In this document: piece after piece, positions 12,406 through 25,107 of the stretch | Layout of the letters: every line of letters begins with the position of its first letter | Numbering within the stretch: the first letter of the stretch is position 1 | NCBI GenBank assembly: GCA_003586115.2 | Contig: QVOM02000042.1 | Location: 73,083,983 to 73,147,982 of the forward strand | Reading direction: 5' to 3' | Source of the DNA: Salvator merianae | Taxonomy: Eukaryota > Chordata > Lepidosauria > Squamata > Teiidae | DNA: 64,000 bases | Notes under the pieces: generated by a model | The model's input: the letters and a program-made list of their open reading frames with translations, nothing else | The model's database searches: none | Told to the model about the DNA's origin: nothing | Translations under genes and position numbers: made by a program

Positions 12406-12406
12406 G
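12329..12406 (+). repeat. (AAAG)n microsatellite
   Basis: About 78 bp of AAAG units immediately after the right target-site duplication of the L1 insertion, mostly uninterrupted. Confidence 0.95.
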
Positions 12407-12739
12407 TTTTAAAAATGTCAAGAATCTAAGTTTATTATATTAGAACAAGCAACTACACCACAGCTTTCAGTTCTGAAGGGTTTTCTTTCTTCTTTTTGGT
12501 AGAAAAAACAAGCAAACAAAAAAGTTGCTTCAAACTGATGCAAATTATTATCATAAAAATGCCCAAAGTCCGAGATCCCACTTCAAAAATACGCTCCCAG
12601 ACCTCTTAATTTTCCCACAGGGGCAATTTGAGGAAAAATAGGATATAAAAAAGGAAAACAAAAGCAGAATCATTGCCGCAGTCTGTGATGCTCCGCTGTT
12701 TGCCACTCTCTTTATAAAATGGTTCAGGGAGACTAGTGT

Positions 12740-12925
12740 GACTTTGGCACTTTCTAGGAGCTTGCCATCCACATGCTGGTGCAGACTATGGCAGGTGGGA
12801 CCTACTGTAGTCTGCACCAGCATGTAGATAGCAAACTTCTATTCTGGAACTTAATCCAGAATAAGGCCCATGTGGATGGTAGGCTCCTATTCTGGAACAT
12901 AATTCAGAATAAGGCCCAGTCAAAA
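12740..12925. mobile_element. Fold-back MITE, rearranged copy
   Basis: Contains the central arms (CATGCTGGTGCAGACTATGG and its inverse) and two successive copies of the outer right arm (CAGAATAAGGCCC at about 12,858 and 12,905). The left terminus is missing. Confidence 0.5.
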
Positions 12926-13029
12926 CAGAGCCTTTTACTATCCTTCCTGTTTTGCCTGTGGGAAATGCTTTCTTAGTATGGGAGGAAGTGAGTCTAGCCT
13001 AGTCACTCGCTCCTCCACCATCTCTGCTG

Positions 13030-13150
13030 TTTCAGAACACGAGAGAATTCCCGCAGGATCAGGCCGCAGACCACCTAGTGCAGCATCCTGTCTCACACAG
13101 TGGTCAACCAATTGCTTCTGGGCATTCTCAAGCAGAAGACAAAGGCAAAG
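13030..13150 (-). mobile_element. CR1-like tail fragment, diverged
   Basis: AGGATCAGGCCGCAGACCAC, then CACCTAGTGCAGCATCCTGT and CACAGTGGTCAACCAATTGC follow the same order as the usual tail, with more changes. Confidence 0.45.
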
Positions 13151-13589
13151 AGAGAAATGGTTAGGCTGTAATTTCCAGGATGTTTTTGTAACAATGGGTT
13201 CAGGGAGTGGTGGCTAAACTACTGGGTGCAGTGATCATATTATATAATTTCTTGAAAAACCTATGATTACACCAGAATTTGGTTTCTAAGCCTTATTCAG
13301 AGGGCTGCCTTTGACATGGGAATTTCTTATGTAATTTAGAGTGAGAGGACCTGAAGTGTCCTCTTCCATATGAACTGGAATATCTGCTTCCATATAAACC
13401 TGTCTGTCATCAAAGGATAGAATCTTTGTTGAGCAACCACTTACTCTGTGATTTAGGAGGAGGCTACTGGTAAGAGGTCTTTAGCGATATAGAAACTGAC
13501 CTTTTATGCAGTTGGACTATTGGTCCCTCTACTTTGTGTCAGGTGCACACTGGCTGGCAATAGTCTATCAGTGTATCAAGCAAGACTTT

Positions 13590-13990
13590 GGGCGTTTTTG
13601 CACTTACCAAAGGTGATCCAGATAAGTTGGTTCAGATCAGACAGTCCTCCAGTCTACATCAGCCCATTGCTGACCCCAAAGCTCACATGAGCCAGCTTCC
13701 AAAAGTTCCTGGCCTCTGAGCCCTGGGGCCCCATTTCAGCAGTGTGGTGGTTGTGCTGTCTGAAAGGGTCCCCCAGGGCCCTAGTACCAGGCAGACTTGT
13801 TTAATGAGGTCTAGTGGTATTCCAGTGGATCAGGAGTCCATTTTGGGCCTCTTGATATGGATTACGCTTCGCCCCATGCAGACAGAGGGTACAAGTGGGG
13901 GTGTGGTCTCTCTAGTCCACACTAAGGTACAGATGAAAGAGGCAGAGAAGAGGACCATGATCTTGATCTAGAGTAAGCACAGAAACCCCC
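13590..13990. mobile_element. Non-autonomous DNA transposon, third family
   Basis: Left end GGGCGTTTTTGCACTTACC and right end GTAAGCACAGAAACCCC are inverted. It shares internal blocks with the copies near 15.6, 38.6, 51.5 and 56.8 kb (GATCCAG near the ends, ATTTCAG followed by a CACTGC-type motif). Confidence 0.5.
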
Positions 13991-15596
13991 TTTTTGTAGC
14001 CTCGCCTGGAGATGCTATCCCAACTGTGACACTGTTGCTATGGATGGGAAAATAAAATGGGTGTCCTTTCGCACTGAAAAGTGAGAATTCCCAGACCCAA
14101 TAAATCAGCAGGCAACAGGCTACAGACCTCTTGAGCAGTTGGTATTTACTAATTGCAGCAGTAAAGCATATGCAGGAAGGTTTTGTTACTGATAAGAAGC
14201 CTGGTCCAGAGGAGCAGCCGAGCGAGGTCAATGTCAGGCAGGAGTTGTTAGTGAGGAAACCAGGGTCAGTCAGTCCAATAGAAGCATACAGGAATGTGAG
14301 AGTTGCTTGCAGGACAGGTTGCCAGCAACACCCAGGCTTTTTATCCCTCAGGCCAGACTTGGAGTTCAACAGGTGGAAAGGACATGGACAGTGTTCTTTC
14401 ATCTTTTGTTTTAGTCTTAAAGCCCTAAGACTTTTAACCTTCTCCTATCTTTGCTGGTTAGGGAGAGGTCTCTCCATCTCTGGGTTATAGGAAGACCCAG
14501 GTCCTGGAAAATCTGTTCCCCTGGGGTCAGGATCTCCCAGACCTAGTGTCACTGTGTCCTGGTGCCTTGTCCTCATCTGAGGATTCTGAGGAACCAGCTT
14601 CCACTGGTGCAGGGTGGGGCAAAACAATGGGCAATTTACTGCCAGGACCACTAACAGGACATCTGAACTTTTATTTTAATTTAACTTCATGGTTGCTGTC
14701 TGTGCCATAGCCACCCAATCCAAAACTGTCATACAGACGTCTCTTGTATAGCATGATGGTTCTCTTTTTCTACAAATTACCATGTTACAAGTTGCATTAG
14801 AGCAACTGGAAATATTTTTTTTTTCATTTTTTTTCATTATTAACAATGGTTGTGCAGTTTTGTTTAAAGTACTACTGCATTATTCAGATTTTCCCAGTAC
14901 TTGCAACCCAATCGATGCTTAGCAAAGCAGAACTATGCAGGAGATGACCACAGGTGTCTCCAGATGTGGACTAAAACCCAGAATTCTCCCAGCATTATTT
15001 GGGAATCCCAGAGTCATGGCATTCCCAAAATAGTCACAGTCAGTGAGATGATAACCTATGATTTCACTATTATGGGAAATCCAGCAATGATGCCAGGTTT
15101 CCCTTAACAGTGATGCTTACCTCCATGTCTACTGATTTGTTTTGTTATAATCATGTTTTAAGGTACCAGAAGGCAGGCAAGTGCACAAAAAACAACAAAA
15201 GGAAGTGGGCGGGTAATTTGCTGGCTTCTGGTACCGCAAAGTGAAATTATAATAAGACAGGCCAGCAGACACAGGTAAGGCTGGGACTGCTCTTCACCTC
15301 TAGCAAGGGGCAGCAAGAGTTAATTATGGGGTCCTGAATTACCTCTTGCTTCCTAGAGGCAGCTTTAGTGGGAACGGTGAAGAGAAAGACTGGATGCACA
15401 AAATTAGCTTCTTTTCTTTGAGGTGTGTGGTCTTTTTTCCCTACCAAGTTTACCTGCTCTCATTGTGATGCTGTGTTCTCCACGTGGATTTTGATCCTAT
15501 CAAGTCTTGCCAAATAGTAGTTGTTGAGTGTAGGGCAAGACAGAATGAAATGGCCATGGGGAGAAAAGCATAAGGGAAGAGAGAGTTAATCTTGGA
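13991..15596. other. Intergenic, nothing recognised
   Basis: Overlapping frames of 119 and 144 codons on opposite strands at about 13.97-14.49 kb have no start or splice support and look like decayed repeat. Confidence 0.4.
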
Positions 15597-16100
15597 GTCT
15601 TTCTGTACTTAAAGGCTGTGATCTGGATCAATGGGTCTGGACCAGCCAGGTCAACTGGTCCAGATCATGGTACACAGTGGTCTGGAACATCATTTTCTGC
15701 AAGATGGTGCTGGTCCAGACAAGCCCCTGCACCAGCTCCAAAGCTCGCACGAGCTTTGGGACTGGCCTCCGAGGGCTCTAAAAGGCTAAGAATCAAACTT
15801 CCTAGCCTCAGAGCCCCTGGGGGACCCATTTTGGTGTTGCACTTTGGTGCACTGCTGAAATGGGTCCCTCAGCAGTCCAGAAAATGGAGGTATGTCCACT
15901 GGTCTGCCACTAGACCTATCTAATCAGGTCTACCAACAGCCCAGTTCAAGGACCCCTTGATCTGGATTATGCTCCGTCCTATGTGGATAGAGCATACCAA
16001 CGGTGGGCGGGGACTCCCTTCAACTTTTTTACAATGCAGAAGGAATACCCATAGTCTACATCATAGACCAGCCCAAAGATAAATGCTGAAAGGCCCTTTC
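15597..16100. mobile_element. Non-autonomous DNA transposon, third family
   Basis: Left GTCTTTCTGTACTTAAAGG, right ATGCTGAAAGGCCCTTT. The interior contains GGTCCAGA/TCTGGACC inverted words and the family block GCACTGCTGAAATGGGTCCC. Confidence 0.5.
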
Positions 16101-19100
16101 TCTCCCTCTCCTGATCCTCAGTATGTGTGGCAAACCTTTAAAAAGCTTCTTATTTTAGACTTCATCTCCCATGATCCTTAGCCACTGTTGGCCACTGTGG
16201 TTAAAGATCATGTAATAAAAACTAGAAAGTGCCCACAAGTCAATCTGTATACATCTTGGCTCTGTGCACTCACCCATGCACTGTCATTAGCAACAATATA
16301 GAACTAGTTTGCCATTGTTTTCTGCCATGATGAGAAATGCTGTTGATATGCATGGATCCCTGCCAGAACTTTGGGATCTGGACTGGATTATGCCAGAGAC
16401 CATTTTCAGCAATGGGATTTGTATCTAGGTCAGACTCCCATTCCAGGAAATAGAAGTCTTTATAAAGAAGAATTTTCCCCTCCTAGAAGTGCTGATCCTA
16501 AATCTTTGACTCTGCTTGTTTTTCTGTAAAAAAAAAAAGCTTGTTTTTATGCTACGGCCTAATTCTGTCAACTCAATGCAGGAAGGTGACACTTAAACTG
16601 TTAAGAGTTCTCGCCTTGGGCAAGAGCAGCTATAGGATTGGCATAATGACTCCCAGACTGAATACTTGATTGGATTAAGGCAACCTGTTTACGTGACCTG
16701 CACAGCCTAAATGTTGACAAACTTCCATGTTTACTTCATTTTGTCTGCCTAAACAGTCCAGTTTCCCAGAGACAAGGCTCGAATTTGCTCCCTTCCCTAC
16801 AGGCTTGTTGAGTGGTGCTGAATCGAGGCAGCCTGATCCTTCTATGTACTATTACCACAAAGATGCAAGAGCTACCTTAGGACTGGGTGGATGCTCAGAC
16901 TTTCTTGACATATTATGAGGCTGAGCGGCAGAGGCAAGCAAGACTGATTAGTGTAGTGAGTTCTAGGACCACATGCGTCACTTTGCTGGCATTGAAAGGC
17001 TTATTTTCATGCTTACATTATAATAAAGCTGTTTCCTATGTGCCTTGTACATTTTCAATAAGGAAATTTTGTAGGAAGATCAGCCAAGTATTTCCCCTCT
17101 CCTGAACTGACACTACACCGTTATCAGTAAAGCCAAACTCATAGTCTTAAAGATCCCGCACACATGCAGGAACTGAACTTAACGCGTCAATAGAAGCAGT
17201 TCCCATAACACTGTTGAATGAAGCTGGGGCCTTTTGTAGATAAAAGCAGATGCTTCAGCCCCTCCCCAAAGATCTCAAGAGCAACAGTTCTAAAAGAAAG
17301 AAGGCAAGAAACCTCCCTAAACCACAAACGAATGGCTCATAACCACTCCAAGTTCAGGAGTACAAACTGGCATGTGACTTTCAACACTCATCAACTACAG
17401 TCTCCTGAACATGGTTTTCAGAAGTGAAAGTCAAGATATGAACATTAACCTCAGGATTCTATTTAGTGCCATAATCAATCAAGAAGCTAATCTGCACACA
17501 GGAAAAAGTGTCTTGAAAAAGGCTTAGAGATGTTAACATGCGGTCACCAGTGTTCCCATTCCACCTCTAATCCACTTTAAAGGCCTTAAAAAGTGCATTT
17601 TCTGGCCTTTACTCTGTATTAGAGCCACTATGGTATGGATGCTACCACTTCTAAGCCACTTTCAAGCCAATGTATTTTTTAACTGTGTGCAGATGCAGCC
17701 ATAGTTAGAAAGTGGTATTGCATGTGCTGTTCATGCAGAAGGTCCCAGGTTCAATCTTCCAGAAGGAGGCAATTGCAGATCACTTTTGAGAAAAATGCAC
17801 AGACAAGTCCATGTAGCTACCAGGGGCTTATGGGGTTATTTATCTTCACCTTAGAACAAAGAAATACAGTATTTCCCACTCTGCACAACCATTTGTAAGT
17901 TTTTGCATCAAGTTAATGGTGAGTTGAATGCAAAAACTGTAAGGAATGATAGACTAGCTCACCATGGAAAAGGAAGAAGGAACAATGCAGCTTGTCTCTT
18001 TCCCTTATTTCCCCCAATGTGCTTTTCTAGTTGGGGAGGTATACTAGTCAAAGTGGCATTGAAGCAGTCACCTTTACTGTGAAAACTGCAGAAAGCTGCA
18101 TTTTTGCTAAGGCAAGTATAGGTATGTAGAATATCTAAGAAATTCCAGTTGTACTGCAGTTCCAACCCAGAGTTTTTATTCTTCTGTTTTTTTTAGACTG
18201 CCATGCCAGCCTTCAAGCATTACACAGTAAGCATGGCTATGAAAGAGGAAACAACCTTTTACTTCCTTGTGTGGACACTATGTTCAGTGTTCTAAAAAAG
18301 TGCCATCAGCAGCAGTGCGCATGAAAAGGCAAAAGAATTTGTGTCTCTTTTCTGCCATCTACTGGCTCTTAAAACAACTGCAAAGGATTTTGTCATAGAA
18401 TGTTAACTTTTTAACACACTAAACTGTGGCTACATCCACACAAATAGGGGAAGGTGCACTGAAGGAGGTCCCAGGGAAGCTGAGGTCAAACATCCAGTGC
18501 ACTTGCTGCCATGGAGTGCCCTCATGAGGGCACTTGGAGGGTGCCCTTCTCAGCACCCTTCCTACAGGGCAGGATGAAGAGCTCTGAGGGCATCTGTCAC
18601 CTTCAGGTGCTCTTATCACTATGTGCAGCTTCAAAGCAGGTGAGGGATGAAGGACATACACTGTGTGCACCTGATGCCGCCGTGGTGTGGATGCTGCTTT
18701 CAATTTGTCCCACACTCCCAGAATAGTAGAATGGGTCTATTTATTACATGGTTTTTCATCCTTGAATACTGATAATCCAAAACATTGTTACATTATTTGC
18801 TACACATAACGTTACTCCTAATAACTAGACATTGGAAATATGCAGATATCCTGACTACCAGGAATGGTGCCATCTGATATGGGACGTCTTAGAAACCAGC
18901 AATGGGAGGTGAAAAGACCGTGTGCAATTGTATGAACATTTGATCACCCCTCCTAGAAGCATCTTCTGTATTATAGGACTTAAACATTCCAGAGAAGGTT
19001 TTTCTTATAAGATGGCGTGCATTAATTCAGAATGTGAAATATTGTTCTTATAATAGTATGTCATGGTAGATCCCACAGATTGAAAGCTATCTGGGGGTAG

Positions 19101-19989
19101 AGGGAGTCTTTAGAGAGAGGTTTTTTTCTTTTGTTAAATTCATGTAGTTAATGTATGTACTGTGGCTTTCTTTTTCGCTTCTCAATTTTTTTTCTTGACC
19201 CTCACCTTTTTGCTGTCCTGCAGTTGCTACTTAAAATTAATTAATAAAGTTTTCTTTTTTTAAAAAAAAAAAGCTCTGTAAAATAAAATGGAATATTTTA
19301 TTTTTTAAAATCAGCCTTTGAGAAATTTCACAATCCAGCACAACAGAATGGAAAAGAGAAAACATCTGGTTAAGGTTGAAGAGGAGACTGAAAAAGGATA
19401 GATACAAGCAATTGAAAACAGTATAATTTCAAAAAAGCCAGGAATCTAATTTCACTGAGCCTGAGAGACCATGAAAAAGACCTTGAGGAGCCAGAAGGCT
19501 AAGCACTACCCACTCTTCCCCAATGGACTCCAGCGTTAGGCTACGCTGCGCACCATGACAGAGATCTGGCTTCAGCAACTAGAAGTTATTAAAACATGTT
19601 CTCCCTAAACAATTGTTTCTGGAAAGGCTTTTCATAACTGCTTAGTACAAAATTTTGCTTACGCGGGAAATGCTAACGCTTGGGGAAGCTGGGGAGGGAA
19701 TATAACCAAGCCCATCAAGTAGAATAACTATTGCATAGCGTAGGCAATCTTGTATTTAAAAAGTGAAATGTTTTTTAGGAAAATCCTGAAACAGAATGGG
19801 ATCCCATCTTCCCAGGCACACTGCATATTCTGAGCTATTTGAAATTTTTAGGTCTCTAAGCATGTGCCTGGGAGGAAGTCCTGTGAAATTCAGGGTACTT
19901 AACTAGGTAGGTATAAGATGGTCCTGAAAGTGAGTGCTGGGATGCAGAATCCAGATATCTGAAAACTTTGTCCAGATGGAAAAGACGGG
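16101..19989. other. Intergenic, mostly nothing recognised
   Basis: Apart from the SINE fragment at 17.7 kb there is no supported feature. The stretch at 19,230-19,275 ends in AATAAAG plus a T/A-rich tail and may be a retroposon tail. Confidence 0.4.
17695..17860 (+). mobile_element. tRNA-like SINE fragment
   Basis: GTTCATGCAGAAGGTCCCAG then GTTCAATCTTC gives a B-box-like sequence (GGTTCAATC), typical of tRNA-derived SINEs. No complete tRNA cloverleaf. Confidence 0.45.
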
Positions 19990-20660
19990 GCTCATGAACT
20001 CTTTCTTCTGCACATTGAGACTGCCAGCAAGACACCTCTGATTCTCAGGGTACCAGCAACACAGTGAAGTGTCCCTGATTTTTGGGATACCACCAGCATG
20101 TAGGGTGGCAGCTTGCAGGATGGGGCACCGGCAGCAGTGGCCCATGCAGTATCCTCATTCAGCCACCAGTGCCTTGTGTCTTGGGACACCAACAGCATAC
20201 AGGGCGGGAGCCTATCTGTGCCACAGGTAGGACAACTGGCAGAGGGAGGCAGTGGCTACCCTTGCAGTGCTGCATTCTACCCCATTATGGTGGAGGGGGT
20301 GCCAGTCACAGTGGTCTGTGCAGCTACCAGTGAGGTGTCTTGTTTCTCAGAGCATCAACTGCATGTGGGGCAGAAACCTAACTCAGCCATGGGAAGGGCA
20401 GCTGGTGGTGGCCACATGGAAGCACCCTTTCAGCTCTGCATCCTTCCTTGTCATGGTGAGTGGGGAACCAACAGCAGTCACTCACACAGTTTGGCAAACA
20501 GCAAGGTGCCTTGCATCACCGGCAGCATCCAGGGCAGGAATCTAACTTGGTCACAGACAGGGTGGCTGGTGGTGGGAGCGGTGGGTGCTACTGTGGCTAC
20601 TCTCCCTGCAGCACCATGTCCTTCTTGTTGTGGAGGGTAGATCACCAGCAGCTGCCACAC
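19990..20660. repeat. Degenerate tandem array, unit about 110-175 bp
   Basis: Successive units start near 20050 (ACCAGCAACACAGTGAAGTG), 20160 (CACCAGTGCCTTGTG), 20322 (TACCAGTGAGGTGTC) and 20495 (CAGCAAGGTGCCTTG). Each continues with a CAGCAT-x-CAGGGC motif. The last three units are about 160-175 bp and share GGTGG/GGGCAG blocks. Open frames of up to 175 codons here appear to be a by-product of the GC-rich repetition. Confidence 0.5.
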
Positions 20661-21292
20661 TTGCAGCCTCCTCACTTGGACCCCAAAAAGATGCCTCACA
20701 TTTCGGATCACTAATGACCAGGCTGGGGAAGGAAGGAGCTGAAGCAGGAGTCTCAGCAAGCGTAGTTGGAGGCAGGGGCACCATTGTTGTTTTCCTGTGT
20801 ACTACTGCCTTGTCCTCCTCCTTCCAAATCCACACATATGCCAAGACCAATGCAGCCATGGCAGCAGTCCCCAGACAATGTCCCCCTGGGTGGTAGCACA
20901 CCTCACACATGTGATTTTAACTCTGTGTTCCAGCACTAGGCTGGGTACCATTTTGTCACCAATGCTATATCTATACGAAGCCACTGGGGTCAGCCATTAG
21001 GAGCTTTGGGACTGGATATAAACTGAATAAACTGAAGCTGAATCCTGGCAAGATGGAAGCTACACCCATACCTACAGTGGTAGGAGTTCTGAGGAAGCAC
21101 AGCAGTCAAACACCAGAGGTGCCCACCACTGCAGACCACCCTGAGATGGACACTGAAGGGCCTTGAAGTGCATTTCCACAGCATCCTTCTGCAGCATCCA
21201 CGCTCAGTCGTTCTCAACACCACTGTGTAGACACGTGACAGCAGGAAGAGTGACTGATGCGCCTGCTTTAAGCTTTTTGTATTTGGAGTTGA

Positions 21293-21402
21293 CAGGGCTG
21301 CCAACTTTGGCTAAAAATCAGCCAAATATCAAATACACTTGGCCTTTTGGACTTTTTGTATGGCTTGGATAATTAATTTGGCTGATTAGTTTAGCAGCCC
21401 TG
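21293..21402. mobile_element. Short hAT-like MITE with CAGGGCTGC ends
   Basis: 110 bp from CAGGGCTGCCAACTTTGGCT to a right end whose reverse complement is CAGGGCTGCTAAACTAATC. Related sequences lie at 27113-27232 and 45487-45600. CAGGG-type ends are common in hAT (Charlie-like) elements. No clear 8-bp duplication. Confidence 0.5.
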
Positions 21403-21889
21403 GATGCACGTGATGCAGAAATGTTTTGTTTTGAGCATATTGTTAGCAAGGAATTTCTCTGATATGAAATGGGGGCTGGATTGGAATCTAGTCAAATAAA
21501 AAAGACCATTTCAGCAGGTATGGCTTGTACTACAACATAAAATTGCTGAAATTTCTCTCTTCTTCAGGTAGAAACCCTTTTCTCTTTTTGATACAGCTAT
21601 TTCTTTCTATTCAAGAGGGTTTTGTTCCACCAAAACGCTGTGAATACCAACACTCATGAATAGTGAGAAATTTCAAAAACAGAATTTCCCGAATGCCCCT
21701 CTTTGCTTGTTCCCCACAAAAAAAATCTGCTTTCTTAAGGTCAGAATTAATGGGCTCCCAATCCAGATTTTTTTGCAGATAAGAAGGCATTCCATCCATC
21801 TCAAGAATCTGCCCATATAACAAGAACCTGAATATGGAAGCGTATATTATTAAGGGCGCAGTTACACTTAGGTGGGTTAAATTCATGCT

Positions 21890-22034
21890 GAGAGAGAGAG
21901 AGAGAGAGACAGAGAGAGAGACAGAGAGAGACAGAGAGACAGAGAGACAGAGAGACAGAGACAGAGAGAGACAGAGAGACAGAGAGAGACAGAGACAGAG
22001 AGAGACACAGAGAGACAAAGAGAGAGACAGAGAT
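21890..22034 (+). repeat. (AG)n / AGAGAC-type microsatellite
   Basis: About 145 bp of AGAGAG and GACAGAG units on one strand, all purine apart from the regular C. It creates false Ser/Leu-Ser frames on the - strand. Confidence 0.95.
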
Positions 22035-25000
22035 CATCTCTTTGTATTTTTTTCCCATCCTCATTTTCATGGGAAACCCACAATAAATGTGGCCAATTGC
22101 TGTTTACACTGCAGCCAGCATCCTGTTGCTGGGTTTGGATGTGAACTGGCAGCCACTGCAGTGTGGAATTGTCATTATTGGCAGCAACTGCAGCACCTCC
22201 ACTGAGGGCAGCAAAGTCACCCTTCAGAAAATGGCACTTTGATTGGCAATTGCACCTGGTTGTATGATCACCAAGAGATGCCATCTGCCACTGCAACTGG
22301 AAACACAATAACAGAAGGCATGTGACTGGGCACATCATCGTAGGAGAAGAGATATGACCTCAATCTGCAGTGCATTTAAAAGGGACATACAGAGTCAATC
22401 TTGCTTCACTTTCAGGTAGATTAAGTTCCTACTTCTGTTGAGCAAAATGGAATTTATCTCTGAAAAGGAATGTATAGGAATGCATCTCTAGCATCTCTTT
22501 TAAGTTTCTAGGAAGCTCTCCACTTATACCTTGACCTACTGGCACATGAAATTTTGCCTTTCTTCCATATTCATCTACCCATGTCCTGACATTTGCAGAT
22601 GGGCTTTTTTTTCCTTTTTGTACTTCCCTTTGCAGAAATCCATTTGGTGTCAAGCAGTGGGAGGAGGGTCTCTTCTGCTGTGACACCCAATCTATGGCAT
22701 CCTCTCTTTGCACTCTTAAATACAACAGTGCTGAATCTCATGAGCTTGCTGCCTGTTTAAAACAATTATGTAAAGCATTTTCTGCCCAACAGTAGATTAT
22801 TATTTTTAATGCAGGTTTTGCATATATATATATTTTAAAAATTTTATTATTGACATTATGTTTTAGTGTGAATTTAACTATTTTGTGAAACAACTTGGGA
22901 TCTGGGCAATGAGGGATGGTATAGAAATGTTTTAAATAAATAAAATGGCTGATTTCCCTCCCCTACACTTGGATTTGAGTTGTAAGGATGGAACACTGTG
23001 TCTGCACAGTGCTGGACTGAGGTATGGTGTGAAAATGGCACTGTAGCCCTCTCCAACAGGAGACTTCTTGAAAGCAGTCTCTGAAGTGTTCCGTGATGGT
23101 AGACCAGCCCAGAATTCACATACTGATAGCAGAAAGTGCCTGGATTGCTCTACCAAACATGAGGAGCCTGGTGTCATTTCACCGGACTCCTGGAAGCAGC
23201 AGTGTAAGTGTGCTGCTTCTTTGTATCTGGCTGAAAAGCCATGACTGCAGCTTTAGAGGCTGAGAACTGTTGGATTTTTTCCCCTGCCCCTGATACTGGG
23301 CCAGAATGAGCCGTGGGAGGGCTGTGGCCACCCCTCCGATTTTGGGCTAGATCAGGAAATCCCACATGGTACAGACCTTGCCCAACCGTTTGCCATAACC
23401 AGATTCCAAGCTACTGCCTAGAGGAAGCTTAAAACATTCTGCAGGAACAGGATGCAGTGGAAGAGGGCTAAAGAGGAGAGAAGAAACAATGTACTGCTCT
23501 TTTCTTCTCCTTTCTCTGTCCCTCCTTCAACCATATCAGCTGAAAGCAGGGACAGTTCAACATGATCCATGCTGTAGCCTTTCCCCTTTAGAAGGTCCTT
23601 AAAAGGGAAATCCTCCCAAAGCTAGAATGTGGCATGGAATGTCCTGCCTTACTTGGTTCCTAGACCATCCCTTTGGTAAGCACTTCCTGCTCAGGGGATG
23701 GTGAATGGTCCTCCAAATACACAGATACGGGATAAGGCACACTCCAAGTTCCCGGTCCCACTGCTTGTTTGAGGCAATTTTTGTCTCAAAGGGAGCATCA
23801 GGTAGGTGCCTCCAGAGAGAGCTATCTGGGCACCCTCCTTGGAGGTGACACAAAATTGGACTTAAAACCTTTTCTAGAGGGTTCCCTAATCTGCCACTTA
23901 TTCACCACTGTTGTAGACTGAGAAATAGGTTTTAAAACTATCCTTAAAATTCTAATATTTTGGTTGTTGTTGTTTTTAAAACTCATCAAAACATGGACAT
24001 AAATATTATTCTGACTCTTCTCGTGGTTTTCACAACACAGCATAACAACAGGATGGATCATTTCTATCAGAGAATGTAGACGCATAAATAGGCTGCTGTT
24101 GACTTACCCACCAAGTCAAAAGTCAAGATCTCATTGCTTAATTTTGAGGTGAACACATTCCTTTGCTATTGTTGTTCTTCTCTTTAATACTACCTTGATA
24201 TAGATAAGAACAAAAGTATTTGAAACTTGGGACTTTAGGTGAGTCACTTGGCTGTCAGGGGGAAAATTAGCTACAGTAGTACAATGAAAAGTACCATATC
24301 CAGAGAGATCAAGTGGCCAGTGAATCTTTGGCTCATGGAAAACATTTCCTGCATTGTTATGCAATGTGCTCTTAATGCTTCCTCTGCCAAAACATTAGCT
24401 GAATTCAGATGAGAGAGGGAGGGTGCTTTAAGGAAATCCATGTTAAGAAGGTTTAAAGAAATTCACCTCCCTTTAAGTTGAATTGTCTTTCTGCTTCCTT
24501 AAATGGCTCAAGGGCTTTCTTCACTGCCATTTGATGGACAAGGAAAGCTTGACACTCCCCTGCTGGATTGGATCTCATTTTACATCTGATCCTGAGGAGA
24601 AGGAAGTCCTCCTCCCAGCATGATCGACTGCATGACATCTGATCCAGTGGGGTCCTTGCACCATTTGACAGGCGGAGAGAAGGATTTCCCCATCCTCCAT
24701 ATAGAAACAGAAGGCAGAGGTGGTCTCATAGGCAGGAAATGGCCTAGGGTTATTTTTGTCCTTCGAAACTAGAAACTGGCAGTGATGACACAAGGTGAGT
24801 TGAAGGACTTCAAGCCCTCCAACCCACTCTGCCACACTTTTCCTCCATTTTAAGAACACAATGAAGGTGCAGTGCCAAACAGACCTTGTGCCCTCCATGC
24901 ATCATAACAGAACCGTATGGATTTAGTCAAAATCTGTCCTTTGTAATTATAACAGGAACATGCAAAATATATCCTACACAGTTGCCTAAAACCCCTTTTA

Positions 25001-25107
25001 AGAAAGGAGAACTTTCCTTCTGCATTTGATGCGGTGGTTATGAGAATTTTACCTAGAACTGAAAGCAAATGCCTTTTCTGAAATTAGAGTTTCATCTACA
25101 TGATATT
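22035..25107. other. Intergenic, nothing firmly recognised
   Basis: No gene signals. The 22,840-22,945 stretch (TTTTATTATTGACATTATG, then AAATAAATAAAATGG) may be an old LINE tail. Confidence 0.4.

Noticed and set aside
17730..17770. tRNA gene
   Set aside because: Only a B-box-like GGTTCAATC is present. No cloverleaf or A-box at proper spacing, so it is a SINE fragment.
20113..20640. 175-codon + strand frame
   Set aside because: Explained by the GC-rich tandem array. No conserved domain, and frames are open on both strands.
21890..22034. CRISPR-like or coding repeat (Ser/Leu-Ser frames)
   Set aside because: Simple AG/AGAGAC microsatellite with no spacers.
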